64,000 nt of DNA from Streptomyces sp. MMG1121 (lineage in GTDB: Bacteria; Actinomycetota; Actinomycetes; Streptomycetales; Streptomycetaceae), in the NCBI RefSeq assembly GCF_001280015.1, contig NZ_LGDV01000251.1, positions 124,001-188,000 on the forward strand. Reading direction: 5' to 3'. The position numbers were made by a program, and so were the translations under genes. This document shows, one piece after another, positions 25,420 through 34,370 of this stretch. The notes under the pieces were generated by a model that was given only the letters and a program-made list of their open reading frames with translations, was not told the DNA's origin and did no database searches. The stretch's first letter is position 1, and each line of letters starts with the position of its first letter.

Positions 25420-26331
25420 CTAGCGCCCCGCCCGGCCGAAGGCCCCCCGCAGCAGCGCCCGGAACGCGTCCGCCGCCGGCGCCGCCTCCTCCGCACGGTA
25501 GGCCACCGAGATCGTCCGGTGCAGCGGCCCCGCCTCCAGAGGCCGTACCCCGACCGGTGTGGCCGCCGTGCGCGCCACCATCTCCGGTACGACGGCCACC
25601 CCGAGCCCGGCGCTGACGAGCGCGCACACCACCGCGTACCCGGGTGTCGGCACCAGCAGCGCCGGCGAGGCGCCCGAACGGGCCAGCAGGGCCTCGATAT
25701 CGCGGCGGGCCGGATGGTGCGGGGCCATGCTGATCAGTGGCTGCCCGGCCAGCTCCGCCAGCGGCAGCCGGGAGGCGGCGCTGCTCAGCGCGTGTCCCGG
25801 AGCGGTCACCAGCACCAGTTCCTCCACCAGCACCGGCTCCAGGCGCACCGACGACGGCACGGGGGCGGGCTCGGCCGGGTGGTAGGTGTGGGTCAGCGCC
25901 AGGTCCACCTCGCCGGCCGCCACCGCCGTGACCCCGGTCGGCGGATCGTAGTCCGCGACCGACAGCGTCACGTCCGGATGGGCCCGGCGGAACGCGCTCA
26001 GCGCCGGCGGCAGCAGATGCACCCCGGCGGTCGGGAAGGTGCCGAGCCGCAGGGTGCCGCCGCTGAGGCCGGTCAGCCGCGCCAGCTCGTGCCGGGCCTG
26101 CTCCAGCTCGTCCAGCACCCTCCGGGCCCGTGCCACCAGCACCATGCCCGCCTCGGTCAGCCGGGCCCCGCGATGGTGGCGGACCAGCAGCGCCGTACCG
26201 GCCTCCCGCTCCAGCTTGGCCAGCTGCTGGGAGAGCGCGGGCGGCGTGTAGCCGAGCCGGTCGGCGGCCCGGGTGATCGAGCCGGCCTCCGCGACCGCCA
26301 CGAGCGCGGCCAGCCGAGTGGGGTCGTACAT
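25420..26331 (-). CDS. LysR-family transcriptional regulator
   Basis: A 303-residue regulator: N-terminal winged helix-turn-helix (AEAGSITRAADRLGYTPPALSQQLAKLE, about 15-42) followed by a periplasmic-binding-protein-like effector domain from about residue 90 (GGTLRLGTFPTAGVHLLPPAL). It is divergent from a LysE-type exporter gene, the same arrangement as LysG/LysE, so a role in controlling that exporter in response to an amino acid is likely. The exporter is frameshifted here, so the pair may no longer work. Confidence 0.93.
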   Translation of the reverse strand: MYDPTRLAALVAVAEAGSITRAADRLGYTPPALSQQLAKLEREAGTALLVRHHRGARLTEAGMVLVARARRVLDELEQARHELARLTGLSGGTLRLGTFPTAGVHLLPPALSAFRRAHPDVTLSVADYDPPTGVTAVAAGEVDLALTHTYHPAEPAPVPSSVRLEPVLVEELVLVTAPGHALSSAASRLPLAELAGQPLISMAPHHPARRDIEALLARSGASPALLVPTPGYAVVCALVSAGLGVAVVPEMVARTAATPVGVRPLEAGPLHRTISVAYRAEEAAPAADAFRALLRGAFGRAGR

Positions 26332-26343
26332 GGCTCCAGCCTA

Positions 26344-26354
26344 AAGCAATGCTT
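26344..26354. promoter_or_regulatory. LysR-type binding site in the divergent promoter
   Basis: AAGCAATGCTT is palindromic about its central base, sits 13 bp upstream of the LysR start and faces the LysE gene. It fits the T-N11-A pattern of LysR operators when its flanks (TAAAGCAATGCTTAA) are included. Role inferred from location. Confidence 0.45.
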
Positions 26355-26414
26355 AAGGCAGACCGCGCTGATTCGAAATACCTGGTGAAGGTCTCCGTCA
26401 GGCACGCTGACGGC

Positions 26415-27033
26415 ATGGACGGACAGCTCATCGCCTTCACCGGGATCGCCGCGGGCCTGGTCGCCATGCCGGGCGCCGACTTCGCCGTGGTCGTCCGCAA
26501 CGCGCTGGTCTCACGCCGGGCCGGCGCGGTCTGCGGGCTCGGCATCGCGGGCGGGGCTGCTGGTGCACGCCACGCTGGCGGTGGCCGGCGTCGCGGCCGT
26601 GCTGGTGGCCGTGCCCGCGCTGTTCCGGGCGGTCCAGTTGCTGGGCGGCGCCTATGTGCTCTGTCTCGGAGTGCGCACCCTGGGGTCGCTGCGCGGGGCC
26701 GGACAGGGCGCCGAGGAGCCGCCGGGCGAAGCCGGGCATCCGCTCCGGCAGGGCTTCGTCACCAACGTCCTCAACCCCAAGGCCTCGCCGACGTTCCTCA
26801 GCCTGCTGCCGCAGTTCGTGCCGGCGGGGCACCACGCGCTGCCCAGGACGCTGCTGCTCGCGCTGATCGTGTTCTCGCTGGCGCTGGCGTGGTTCCAGGT
26901 CGTCGTCCTGCTGGTGGACCGGCTGGGCCGCCGGCTGCGTCGGCCCCGGGCCGCCCGTGCGCTCCAGGCGGCCACCGGGGTGGCGCTGACCGTGCTGGGA
27001 GCGGCCCTGCTGCTGGAGCCGCTCCTGCCGTGA
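26415..27033 (+). pseudogene. LysE/RhtB-family amino-acid exporter with a frameshift
   Basis: The frame from ATG 26415 encodes the family start MDGQLIAFTGIAAGLVAMPGAD and runs in frame to about 26550. The continuation HATLAVAGVAAVLVAVPALF, then VTNVLNPKASPTFLSLLPQFV and the last helices, is in the next frame and ends at 27033. The break lies at the GGGG run 26553-26556 (GCGGGCGGGGCTGCTG); deleting one G restores an uninterrupted protein of about 205 residues, normal for LysE. Six membrane segments are expected. A recent mutation and a sequencing error are equally possible. Confidence 0.85.
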
Positions 27034-27040
27034 CGGCGGG

Positions 27041-27514
27041 TCAGCTGACCCGGCCGTACCAGACGCTGTTGGTCCAGATCTTCTGGAGCCTGACCACGTC
27101 CCCGCTCTTCGGCGCGTGCCAGAGCTTTCCGTGGCCGGCGTAGATGCCGACGTGGTAGACGCTGGAACCCGAGTGGAAGAACACCAGGTCGCCCGCCCTG
27201 CGGCTGCCGGCCGAGATGTGGTGCGTCTTGTTGTACTGCTGCGCGGCGGTACGCGGCAGGGTCTTGCCCGCCTTCTTGAACGAGTAGAGCGTCAGCCCCG
27301 AGCAGTCGAAGCGGCGCGGCCCGGTGGCCCCGTACTGGTACGGGGAGCCCTTTTTGGAGGCCGCCACCTGGAGTGCTTTCGTCGCGAGGCTTGCGGCCGA
27401 GGCGTCGGTGGCGAGCCCCGGGACCGCGATCGAGCCGCCGACGGCGGCCAGGGTGAGTGCCGAGGCCGTGCCGGCCCGGGCCATGAGCGACGGGACACGA
27501 TTGAGCGCAGTCAT
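27041..27514 (-). CDS. secreted NlpC/P60 peptidoglycan hydrolase
   Basis: A 157-residue protein from ATG 27514. An N-terminal signal peptide (MARAGTASALTLAAVGGSIA then ATDASA) leads to a single NlpC/P60 domain. The catalytic Cys71 is in RFDCSGLTLYSF, His121 is in VYHVGIYAG and the third residue is His133 (LWHAPKSGD). It cleaves gamma-D-glutamyl-meso-diaminopimelate-type bonds in cell-wall peptides. Expression is probably governed by the cyclic-di-AMP riboswitch in its leader, linking wall turnover to that messenger. Confidence 0.95.
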   Translation of the reverse strand: MTALNRVPSLMARAGTASALTLAAVGGSIAVPGLATDASAASLATKALQVAASKKGSPYQYGATGPRRFDCSGLTLYSFKKAGKTLPRTAAQQYNKTHHISAGSRRAGDLVFFHSGSSVYHVGIYAGHGKLWHAPKSGDVVRLQKIWTNSVWYGRVS

Positions 27515-27526
27515 GCGCAACCCTTC

Positions 27527-27668
27527 GTCAGCCGCCTGTGAAGGATGACCTGTCGGATTCGGGCTGGCGAAGGTGCCCGGCCGCGTTGCCGCGGCTTCAC
27601 CCCAAGGGCCGCTCGCAACCTCCGGCCGTCTGCATGTGAGGCACAGACGAACATCGGTTCCGGCGACC
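27527..27668 (-). ncRNA. ydaO-type cyclic-di-AMP riboswitch
   Basis: Reading the reverse strand, the leader contains CCGGAACCG near its start, GGGGTGAAGCCGCGG in the middle and CCCGAATCCGACAGGTCATC followed by CACAGGCGGCTGAC at the end. The GGGUGAA and CCGAAUCCGACAG words are the conserved core of the ydaO RNA. GTCGCC at the 5' end can pair with GGC-T-GAC at the 3' end as stem P1. The ribosome-binding site GAAGGG and ATG follow within 15 bases. In Streptomyces this riboswitch is known upstream of NlpC/P60 and Rpf cell-wall hydrolases. Confidence 0.82.
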
Positions 27669-28094
27669 CGTCTTGCTCGGGTCCTCCACTCCTGCCGATC
27701 CACTCCTGTCGACCGGTCATCCGGGCGGCGGCAGGACTCGGCGTCCGCCCGGATCGCCCCGCCGCTGCGGCGGGGGCTTGTCGTCAGTCAGGGATCTTCA
27801 CCCATCGCGGTCGGAAAATCCCAACGCATCCGGGGATTTGTGGCGTTACTCACCACTCACCCGTTCGGGTGGACAGTGTGACGTTCGAGGCACCGTCAGA
27901 TCCCGTACGTAGCCCCGGACCTGGGGCGGAGCGCCTTCGCGTGCGGGCCGGACGCGCGCCGTGCGCAAGCCGCGGGACCCGAAAAACGATCTGCATATAC
28001 ACCGGTCGGCGGTAGCTCGTTCGGGCCGTTTCGTGTCCCGTGCGAACGCCACGTGTCGACACCGCGGTCCCGTCGGGCCGCTCGGCCGTCCGGA
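27669..28094. other. gene-free region upstream of the riboswitch
   Basis: No gene is seen. A strong hairpin CCCCGCCGC/GCGGCGGGG occupies 27757-27775. A second A/T-richer stretch (27800-27850) is unusual for the neighbourhood and may hold the promoter of the long NlpC leader. The sequence ATCTGCATATAC near 27991-28002 resembles the AT-rich word at 24734-24745 but is not palindromic. Confidence 0.5.
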
Positions 28095-28400
28095 TCAGCC
28101 GACGCCGTCCGGCGGGAGCGCGACGCGAGCGGTACGGCGTTCGCCGTCCAGCAGGCGCAGCGCCCGTGCCAGCGTGTCCCCGTGCAGCTCCGTCTCGCCC
28201 CGCTGGTGCATCAACGCGAGGGCGTCACGCAGCTCTGCCGCCTTGCGCACCAGGGCCTGGGCCGCGCGCAGAGCCCGGTAGGTGCCGCCGTCGAGGGCGG
28301 GGTTGATCCGTCCCAGCAGGTCGGCCGCCTCCAGGTAACGGTCGATCAGCTCGCCCTCGGCCCGCGTCAGTGCGGGCAGCGGCGGCAGTTCCGGAAGCAT
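28095..28400 (-). CDS. hypothetical protein downstream of clpP
   Basis: A 101-residue, soluble, mostly helical protein (LTRAEGELIDRYLEAADLLGRI, then LRAAQALVRKAAELRDALALMHQRGE). No membrane segment or known motif is seen. It begins 7 bp after the ClpP paralogue ends and is surely co-transcribed with it, so it may assist or regulate it. I do not recognise a family. Confidence 0.8.
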   Translation of the reverse strand: MLPELPPLPALTRAEGELIDRYLEAADLLGRINPALDGGTYRALRAAQALVRKAAELRDALALMHQRGETELHGDTLARALRLLDGERRTARVALPPDGVG

Positions 28401-28407
28401 CGTCGGC

Positions 28408-29049
28408 TCACCTCGCGTCCGATGCGCCGGGCGTGCTCCGCCGGCTGGGCACGATGCCGTCCACCAGACCGTAGGCCAGGGCGGCCGGGGCGTCCAGGAC
28501 CAAGTCCCGTTCCAGGTCGGCGTGCACCTGGTCCGCCGTGCGCCCGGTGTGCCGTACGAGCATCTCCTCCATCAGCGTCCGCGTCCGGGCCGCCTCCTCG
28601 GCCTGGATGAGGAGGTCGCTGAACGGGCCCTGTGCCGGCTCGGCCAGCTGGGGCTGCTCGATCACCATGCGTGCGCCCGGCAGTGTGAACCGCTTGCCCG
28701 GGGTTCCGGCCGCGAGCAGGAGTGTGGCGTAGGAGGCGGCCTGGCCCAGACAGTAGGTCGCTACGTCACAACTGACGTAGCGCAGCGTGTCGTAGACCGC
28801 GGTCATCGCCTGGAAGGTGCCGCCCGGGGAGTTGACGTAGAGCGTGATGTCCCGATCGGGGGCCGCGTGTTCGAGGTACATGAGCTGCGCCATCACATCG
28901 TTGGCCGCCGTGTCGTCGAGCGGGGTGCCGAGGAAGACGATCCGGTCCTCGAAGAGCTTGCCGTAGGGATCGAGCGTGCGTGCGCCGCTGCTGGTGCGCT
29001 CGGTGAATTCAGGCAGGACATAACGGGCGAATGCCTGGGACATGGTCAT
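28408..29049 (-). CDS. ClpP-family protein lacking the catalytic histidine
   Basis: A 213-residue ClpP fold ([42 protein letters not shown]). Ser106 of the GQAAS motif and Asp182 ([19 protein letters not shown]) are kept. The third triad residue, His in the usual M-I-H-Q-P, is Glu131 (MVIEQPQ). Such a subunit could be inactive alone but join a mixed ring with an active ClpP. Streptomyces encode several ClpP paralogues forming heteromeric rings. Start ATG 29049; the reading MTMSQAF allows 29043 also. Divergent from an antitoxin gene. Confidence 0.9.
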   Translation of the reverse strand: MTMSQAFARYVLPEFTERTSSGARTLDPYGKLFEDRIVFLGTPLDDTAANDVMAQLMYLEHAAPDRDITLYVNSPGGTFQAMTAVYDTLRYVSCDVATYCLGQAASYATLLLAAGTPGKRFTLPGARMVIEQPQLAEPAQGPFSDLLIQAEEAARTRTLMEEMLVRHTGRTADQVHADLERDLVLDAPAALAYGLVDGIVPSRRSTPGASDAR

Positions 29050-29097
29050 ACCCCTTCTGGTGTCGCGGCCCGGTGTGGCTCCGCTTCTGTAAAAAAT

Positions 29098-29123
29098 GTA
29101 CAGGACGTACGTGACGTTAGAAT
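29098..29123 (+). promoter_or_regulatory. leaderless promoter and possible operator of the Phd-type gene
   Basis: A good -10, TAGAAT (29118-29123), ends 6 bp before ATG 29130, so transcription would begin at the start codon. No recognisable TTGACA is present at the right distance. TGTACA (29098-29103) and CGTACG (29106-29111) form adjacent palindromic words in the region where Phd/YefM proteins usually bind. Confidence 0.5.
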
Positions 29124-29129
29124 GGGGGT

Positions 29130-29408
29130 ATGGCCTACGAGATTCCGGTGACGCAAGCCAGGGCTGAGCTCGCCGACCTGATCAACCGGGTGGTGTACGG
29201 CGGTGAGCGCGTCGTTGTGACACGGCACGGAAAACCGCTGGTCGCGCTGGTCTCGGCTGCCGATCTGGAGCGCCTGGACGCACTCGACGAGCCGGCCGGG
29301 GAGCAGATCGTCAGCTCGGTCTCGGGCGTCCGGGAGGCCGGTTCCGCCCCGCGTGAACAGCGGCGGTTCGGGATCGCCGCCGAGCACCGGGGGCCGGACG
29401 TGTCGTGA
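29130..29408 (+). CDS. Phd/YefM-type antitoxin, no toxin partner nearby
   Basis: A 92-residue protein. The N-terminal Phd/YefM DNA-binding fold is clear: [47 protein letters not shown]. The C-terminal tail is charged and disordered, the part that normally neutralises a toxin. No Doc, RelE or YoeB gene follows; a hairpin at 29408-29426 ends the transcript. It may be a solitary regulator, or its toxin may have been lost. Confidence 0.9.
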   Translation: MAYEIPVTQARAELADLINRVVYGGERVVVTRHGKPLVALVSAADLERLDALDEPAGEQIVSSVSGVREAGSAPREQRRFGIAAEHRGPDVS

Positions 29409-29426
29409 CCCGCGCGGCACGCGGGT
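29408..29426 (+). terminator. hairpin ending the Phd-type transcript
   Basis: ACCCGCG-CGGCA-CGCGGGT: perfect 7-bp arms beginning at the last base of the stop codon. The bases after it (AAGGGG) are not a T-run, which is common for Streptomyces terminators. Confidence 0.65.
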
Positions 29427-29469
29427 AAGGGGTGTCTCATCACGCGGTCATCGGGTGATCAAGGTCTGG

Positions 29470-29485
29470 TTAACGTCGTTGAAAC
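29470..29485 (+). promoter_or_regulatory. GlnR-box-like site upstream of ureA
   Basis: TTAAC-N6-GAAAC (29470-29474 and 29481-29485) matches the GTNAC-N6-GAAAC half-box bound by the nitrogen regulator GlnR in Streptomyces at 9 of the 10 a/b-site positions. A second, clearly weaker half follows. It sits 150 bp upstream of ureA, whose operon is a known kind of GlnR target. The wider stretch 29468-29500 also forms an imperfect inverted repeat (GGTTA...TAACC). Confidence 0.55.
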
Positions 29486-29635
29486 TCCGACGAACTAACC
29501 TCCCGATCCACGCCACCAGCGATTTTTCTGCCCGGATTGTTGGCGATCCCGGTGTTTGTCCGTGTGTTAGACCTGTGCCGGTGGCTGCGGCAACCGGACC
29601 CCGCACGGTCCGGAGCGAGGACTGTGAGGTGGGAC

Positions 29636-29938
29636 GTGCAACTGACCCCGCACGAGCAAGAGAGGCTGCTCATCCACGTGGCGGCCGACGTGGCCGAGAA
29701 GCGCCGGGCCCGCGGGCTCAGGCTCAACCACCCGGAAGCGGTCGCCCTCATCACGTCGCACATCCTCGAGGGCGCGCGTGACGGCCGTACGGTCGCCGAG
29801 CTGATGTCCTCCGGCCGCAAGCTCCTCACCCGGGACGACGTCATGGAAGGCATCCCGGAGATGATCCACGACGTCCAGGTGGAGGCCACCTTCCCGGACG
29901 GCACCAAGCTCGTCACCGTCCACGAGCCGATCATCTGA
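29636..29938 (+). CDS. ureA: urease gamma subunit
   Basis: A 100-residue subunit from GTG 29636, behind GAGG. It starts [34 protein letters not shown] and includes [30 protein letters not shown], both diagnostic. It forms the (alpha-beta-gamma)3 urease that hydrolyses urea to ammonia and carbamate in the cytosol. First gene of ureABCFGD, 8 bp before ureB. Confidence 0.97.
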   Translation: MQLTPHEQERLLIHVAADVAEKRRARGLRLNHPEAVALITSHILEGARDGRTVAELMSSGRKLLTRDDVMEGIPEMIHDVQVEATFPDGTKLVTVHEPII

Positions 29939-29946
29939 GGGGCGCG

Positions 29947-30258
29947 ATGATTCCCGGAGAGATCCTGTTCGCGGACGAGGCCGTCCCGTTCAACGACGGC
30001 CGCGAGGTCACCCGTGTGAGGGTCCTCAACGCCGCCGACCGGCCCGTCCAGGTCGGCTCCCACTACCACTTCGCCGAGGCCAACCCCGGCCTGGAGTTCG
30101 ACCGTGCCGCGGCCCGCGGCAAGCGGCTGAACATCGCCGCCGGCACCGCCGTACGCTTCGAGCCCGGCATCCCCGCCGACGTCGAACTCGTCCCGCTCGC
30201 CGGCGCCCGGATCGTGCCCGGGCTGCGCGGGGAGACCGGGGGTGCCCTCGATGCCTGA
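29947..30258 (+). CDS. ureB: urease beta subunit
   Basis: A 103-residue subunit. [39 protein letters not shown] and [17 protein letters not shown] are the standard conserved segments. It bridges the gamma and alpha subunits. The stop codon TGA (30256-30258) overlaps the first codons of ureC, indicating translational coupling. Confidence 0.97.
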   Translation: MIPGEILFADEAVPFNDGREVTRVRVLNAADRPVQVGSHYHFAEANPGLEFDRAAARGKRLNIAAGTAVRFEPGIPADVELVPLAGARIVPGLRGETGGALDA

Positions 30259-31972
30259 GATCGCCCGGGGCGCCTACGCCGACCTGTTCGGCCCCACCAC
30301 CGGTGACCGCATCCGGCTCGCCGACACCGACCTGCTGATCGAGATCGAGGAGGACCGCTCCGGCGGCCCGGTGAACTCCGGGGACGAGGCGGTCTTCGGC
30401 GGCGGCAAGGTCATCCGCGAGTCCATGGGCCAGTCGCGCGCCACCCGCGCCGACGGCACCCCGGACACCGTGATCACCGGCGCCGTCGTCGTCGACCACT
30501 GGGGCGTCGTCAAGGCCGACGTCGGCATCCGCGACGGGCGGATCACCGCGCTCGGCAAGGCCGGCAACCCGGACACCATGGACGGTGTCCATCCCGATCT
30601 GGTCATCGGCCCCGAGACCGAGATCATCGCGGGCAACGGCCGGATCCTCACCGCCGGCGCCATCGACGCGCACGTCCACTTCATCTGCCCCCAGATCGCC
30701 GACGAGGCGCTGGCCTCCGGCATCACCACCCTGGTCGGCGGCGGCACCGGCCCGGCCGAGGGCTCCAAGGCGACCACCGTGACGCCCGGTCCCTGGCATC
30801 TGGCCCGGATGCTGGCGGCGATGGAGGCCTACCCGGTCAACGTCGGCTTCCTCGGCAAGGGCAACACCGTCTCGCACGAGGCGATGCTCTCCCAGATCCG
30901 AGGCGGCGCGGCCGGCCTGAAACTGCACGAGGACTGGGGCTCCACCCCGGCCGTCATCGACGCCGCGCTGACCGTCGCGGACCGCACGGGCATCCAGGTC
31001 GCCATCCACACGGACACGCTGAACGAGGCCGGCTTCGTCGGCGACACCCTCGCCGCGATCGCGGGCCGGGGCATCCACTCGTACCACACCGAAGGTGCCG
31101 GCGGCGGGCACGCACCGGACATCATGACCGTGGTCTCGCAGGCGAACGTGCTGCCCAGCTCCACCAACCCGACCCGGCCCTACACCGTCAACACCGCCGA
31201 GGAACACCTCGACATGCTGATGGTGTGCCACCATCTCAACCCCGCCGTCCCCGAGGACCTGGCGTTCGCCGAGTCCCGGATCCGGCCGTCCACCATCGGC
31301 GCCGAGGACGTCCTGCACGACCTCGGCGCGATCTCGATCATCTCCTCCGACTCCCAGGCCATGGGCCGGGTCGGCGAGGTCATCCTGCGGACCTGGCAGA
31401 CGGCCCACGTCATGAAGCGCCGGCGCGGGGCGCTGCCGGGTGACGGACGTGCCGACAACCGTCGTGTCCGTCGCTATGTCGCCAAATACACGATCAACCC
31501 GGCGCTCGCCCAGGGCCTCGCGGCCGAGGTCGGCTCCGTCGAGACCGGCAAGCTCGCCGACCTGGTGCTGTGGGAGCCCGCGTTCTTCGGGGTCAAGCCG
31601 CTCCTCGTGCTCAAGGGCGGGCAGATCGCGTATGCGCAGATGGGCGACGCCAACGCGTCCATCCCCACGCCGCAGCCGATCCTGCCCCGCCCGATGTACG
31701 GCGCGATCGGCCGCGCCCCGGCCGCCAACTCCGTCAACTTCGTCGCCCCGCTGGCGATCGAGGACGGGCTGCCGGAGCGGCTCCAGCTCGGCAAGCGGTT
31801 CGTGGCGATCGAGTCCACACGACGGGTCACCAAGGCCGACATGCGCGAGAACGACGCCCGGCCCGACGTACGGATAGACCCCGACAGCTTCGCGGTGTAC
31901 ATCGACGGCGAACTGGTGGAGGCGACGCCCGCCGCCGAACTGCCCATGGCCCAGCGCTACTTCCTCTTCTGA
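30251..31972 (+). CDS. ureC: urease alpha (catalytic) subunit
   Basis: A 573-residue dinickel amidohydrolase. Nickel ligands His141 and His143 lie in [12 protein letters not shown], the carbamylated Lys224 in [10 protein letters not shown], further ligands in AIHTDTLNE and [13 protein letters not shown], and the mobile flap Cys in MVCHHLNP. All catalytic residues are therefore present. ATG 30251 ([15 protein letters not shown]) is taken as the start; GTG 30242 would add three residues. The C-terminus MAQRYFLF is normal. Confidence 0.98.
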   Translation: MPEIARGAYADLFGPTTGDRIRLADTDLLIEIEEDRSGGPVNSGDEAVFGGGKVIRESMGQSRATRADGTPDTVITGAVVVDHWGVVKADVGIRDGRITALGKAGNPDTMDGVHPDLVIGPETEIIAGNGRILTAGAIDAHVHFICPQIADEALASGITTLVGGGTGPAEGSKATTVTPGPWHLARMLAAMEAYPVNVGFLGKGNTVSHEAMLSQIRGGAAGLKLHEDWGSTPAVIDAALTVADRTGIQVAIHTDTLNEAGFVGDTLAAIAGRGIHSYHTEGAGGGHAPDIMTVVSQANVLPSSTNPTRPYTVNTAEEHLDMLMVCHHLNPAVPEDLAFAESRIRPSTIGAEDVLHDLGAISIISSDSQAMGRVGEVILRTWQTAHVMKRRRGALPGDGRADNRRVRRYVAKYTINPALAQGLAAEVGSVETGKLADLVLWEPAFFGVKPLLVLKGGQIAYAQMGDANASIPTPQPILPRPMYGAIGRAPAANSVNFVAPLAIEDGLPERLQLGKRFVAIESTRRVTKADMRENDARPDVRIDPDSFAVYIDGELVEATPAAELPMAQRYFLF

Positions 31973-31985
31973 TGAGCGGATTCTG

Positions 31986-32660
31986 ATGAGCAGGGCAGCA
32001 CTGCTCGTCCTGGCCGACGGCCGCTTCCCCGCCGGAGGGCACGCGCACTCCGGCGGGGCGGAGGCCGCCGTCAAGGCGGGCCGGATCAGCTCCGCCGCGA
32101 CCCTGGAGGACTTCTGCCGGGGCCGGCTGCACACCGCGGGACTGGTCGCGGGCGCGCTGGCGGCCGCCGCCGTACTCGGCGTGGCCGCAGGGGAGTTGGA
32201 CGCGGCGGCGGATGCCCGCACCCCGTCGCCCGCCCTGCGCACCGCCGCCCGTCGACTGGGCCGGCAACTGCTGCGGGCTGCCCGGGCGAGCTGGCCTTCG
32301 GCCGAACTCGAAGCGCTGGCACGGGAGTTCCCCAAGGGTGCCCACCAGCCGGTCGTGCTGGGGCTGGCGGCACGGGCGGCCGGGCTCACCCCGCAGGACG
32401 CTGCCTACTGCGCGCTCTACGAGAGCGTCAGCGGACCGGCGACGGCCACGGTACGGCTGCTCGGCCTGGACCCGTTCGACGCGACGGGAGTACTGGCGCG
32501 GCTGGCGCCGGAGTTGGATCGCGTCGCCGATTCGGCGGTGGAGGCGGCTCGAAGGGTGCGGGACGAGGGTGTCGACGCGCTGCCCGCGGCTTCGGCACCA
32601 CTGCTGGAAGTCATGGCCGAGGCACACGCCGCATGGCCGGTACGGCTGTTCGCGTCATGA
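31986..32660 (+). CDS. ureF: urease accessory protein UreF
   Basis: A 224-residue all-helical accessory protein. It begins ALLVLADGRFPAGGHAHSGGAEAAVKAGRI, the usual UreF start, and keeps the HQPVVLGLAARAAGL segment. UreF forms the UreD-UreF-UreG complex that delivers nickel to UreC and gates GTP hydrolysis. It is separated from ureG by about 117 bp containing no gene. No ureE nickel chaperone is present in this operon. Confidence 0.94.
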   Translation: MSRAALLVLADGRFPAGGHAHSGGAEAAVKAGRISSAATLEDFCRGRLHTAGLVAGALAAAAVLGVAAGELDAAADARTPSPALRTAARRLGRQLLRAARASWPSAELEALAREFPKGAHQPVVLGLAARAAGLTPQDAAYCALYESVSGPATATVRLLGLDPFDATGVLARLAPELDRVADSAVEAARRVRDEGVDALPAASAPLLEVMAEAHAAWPVRLFAS

Positions 32661-32777
32661 CGGCGCCCCACGCCCACCCATCCCACGTGCCCGACCCGCC
32701 CGACCCGTCCGGCTGAAGAGCGGCCGTCCCGACACCGGCCCTCTCGAACAAGCCCCCGGCCTCTAGGAGCCGTCCCC

Positions 32778-33451
<674 letters not shown>

Positions 33452-33455
<4 letters not shown>

Positions 33456-34210
33456 CCGTCACCGGCGTCCGGGCGCACGCGCGGATCGTCGCCCGCGCCG
33501 ACGGCCGCGGCGGCACCGCGCTGCCCGTGCTGGACGGCGAGGGCCCGCTCGCCCTGCGCCGCACCCGGGCCGTCGGCACCGAGGCCAGGGTGATGGTCGT
33601 CGGCGCGATGAGCGGCCCGCTCGGCGGCGACCGCTTCGCGCTCACGGCCACGGTCGCGGCGGGCGCCCGGCTGCACGTCGGGTCGGCCGCCGCCACCATC
33701 GCGCTGCCGGGCCAGACCAAGGGCGAGGCCCGCTACGACGTCCGGCTCGACGTGGCCGACGACGCCGAACTGCACTGGCTGCCCGAGCAGTTGATCTCGG
33801 CCCGCGGCAGCGACCTGTACGTCACCACCCGCGTCGAACTCGCCGCAGGCGCCCGGCTCGTGCTGCGCGAGGAACAGGTCCTGGGCCGGTCCGGAGAGCA
33901 CCCCGGGCGGCTCACCAGCCGGCTGACCGTACGCATCGCGGGCCGGACCGTCCTGGACCAGGAACTGGCCTGCGGCCCCGGCGCGCCGGGCGGCTGGGAC
34001 GGCCCGGCCGTCCTGGCGGGACACCGGGCGGTGGGCCAACTCGTGGTCGTCCGCCCCGAGTTCACGGAACACCCGGTCGAGGCGCGGCCCCTGGGGGAGT
34101 ACGCGGCGCTGGTACCCCTGCCCGGCCCGGCGGCCTTGGTCAGTGCCGTTGCCCCGGACGCGCTGGGCCTGCGACGACTCCTGGACGAGATACTGACCCG
34201 CCTCGGCTGA
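33452..34210 (+). CDS. ureD: urease accessory protein UreD (UreH)
   Basis: A 252-residue beta-rich scaffold protein. [28 protein letters not shown] and [16 protein letters not shown] segments are diagnostic, as is the later [17 protein letters not shown]. It binds apo-urease and UreF/UreG. The start GTG 33452 overlaps the ureG stop (GTGA); GTG 33443 is an alternative adding three residues. Last gene of the operon. Confidence 0.92.
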
Positions 34211-34370
34211 GGCGCCCCGAACCCGCGGAGCGACCCGCTCAACGGGACATGATCATCCGGTTATCGGATTGGTAAAGATGCCCGACGCCCCCTGTTCTCA
34301 GGCAACTCACAGCCGAGAGGATCCCCGCCAGACCACTCGCAGCGATGCACATGTAGGGGGAGGGGCCCAC

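Noticed and set aside
30026..32389. 787-residue open frame opposite ureB, ureC and ureF
   Set aside because: It is the reverse-strand shadow of urease genes, whose catalytic residues are all present.
34255..34269. ATCCG-GTTAT-CGGAT dyad and TAAAGAT -10 before the secreted peptidase
   Set aside because: The dyad is short and the -35 is poor (TGATCA), so neither was listed as a supported site.
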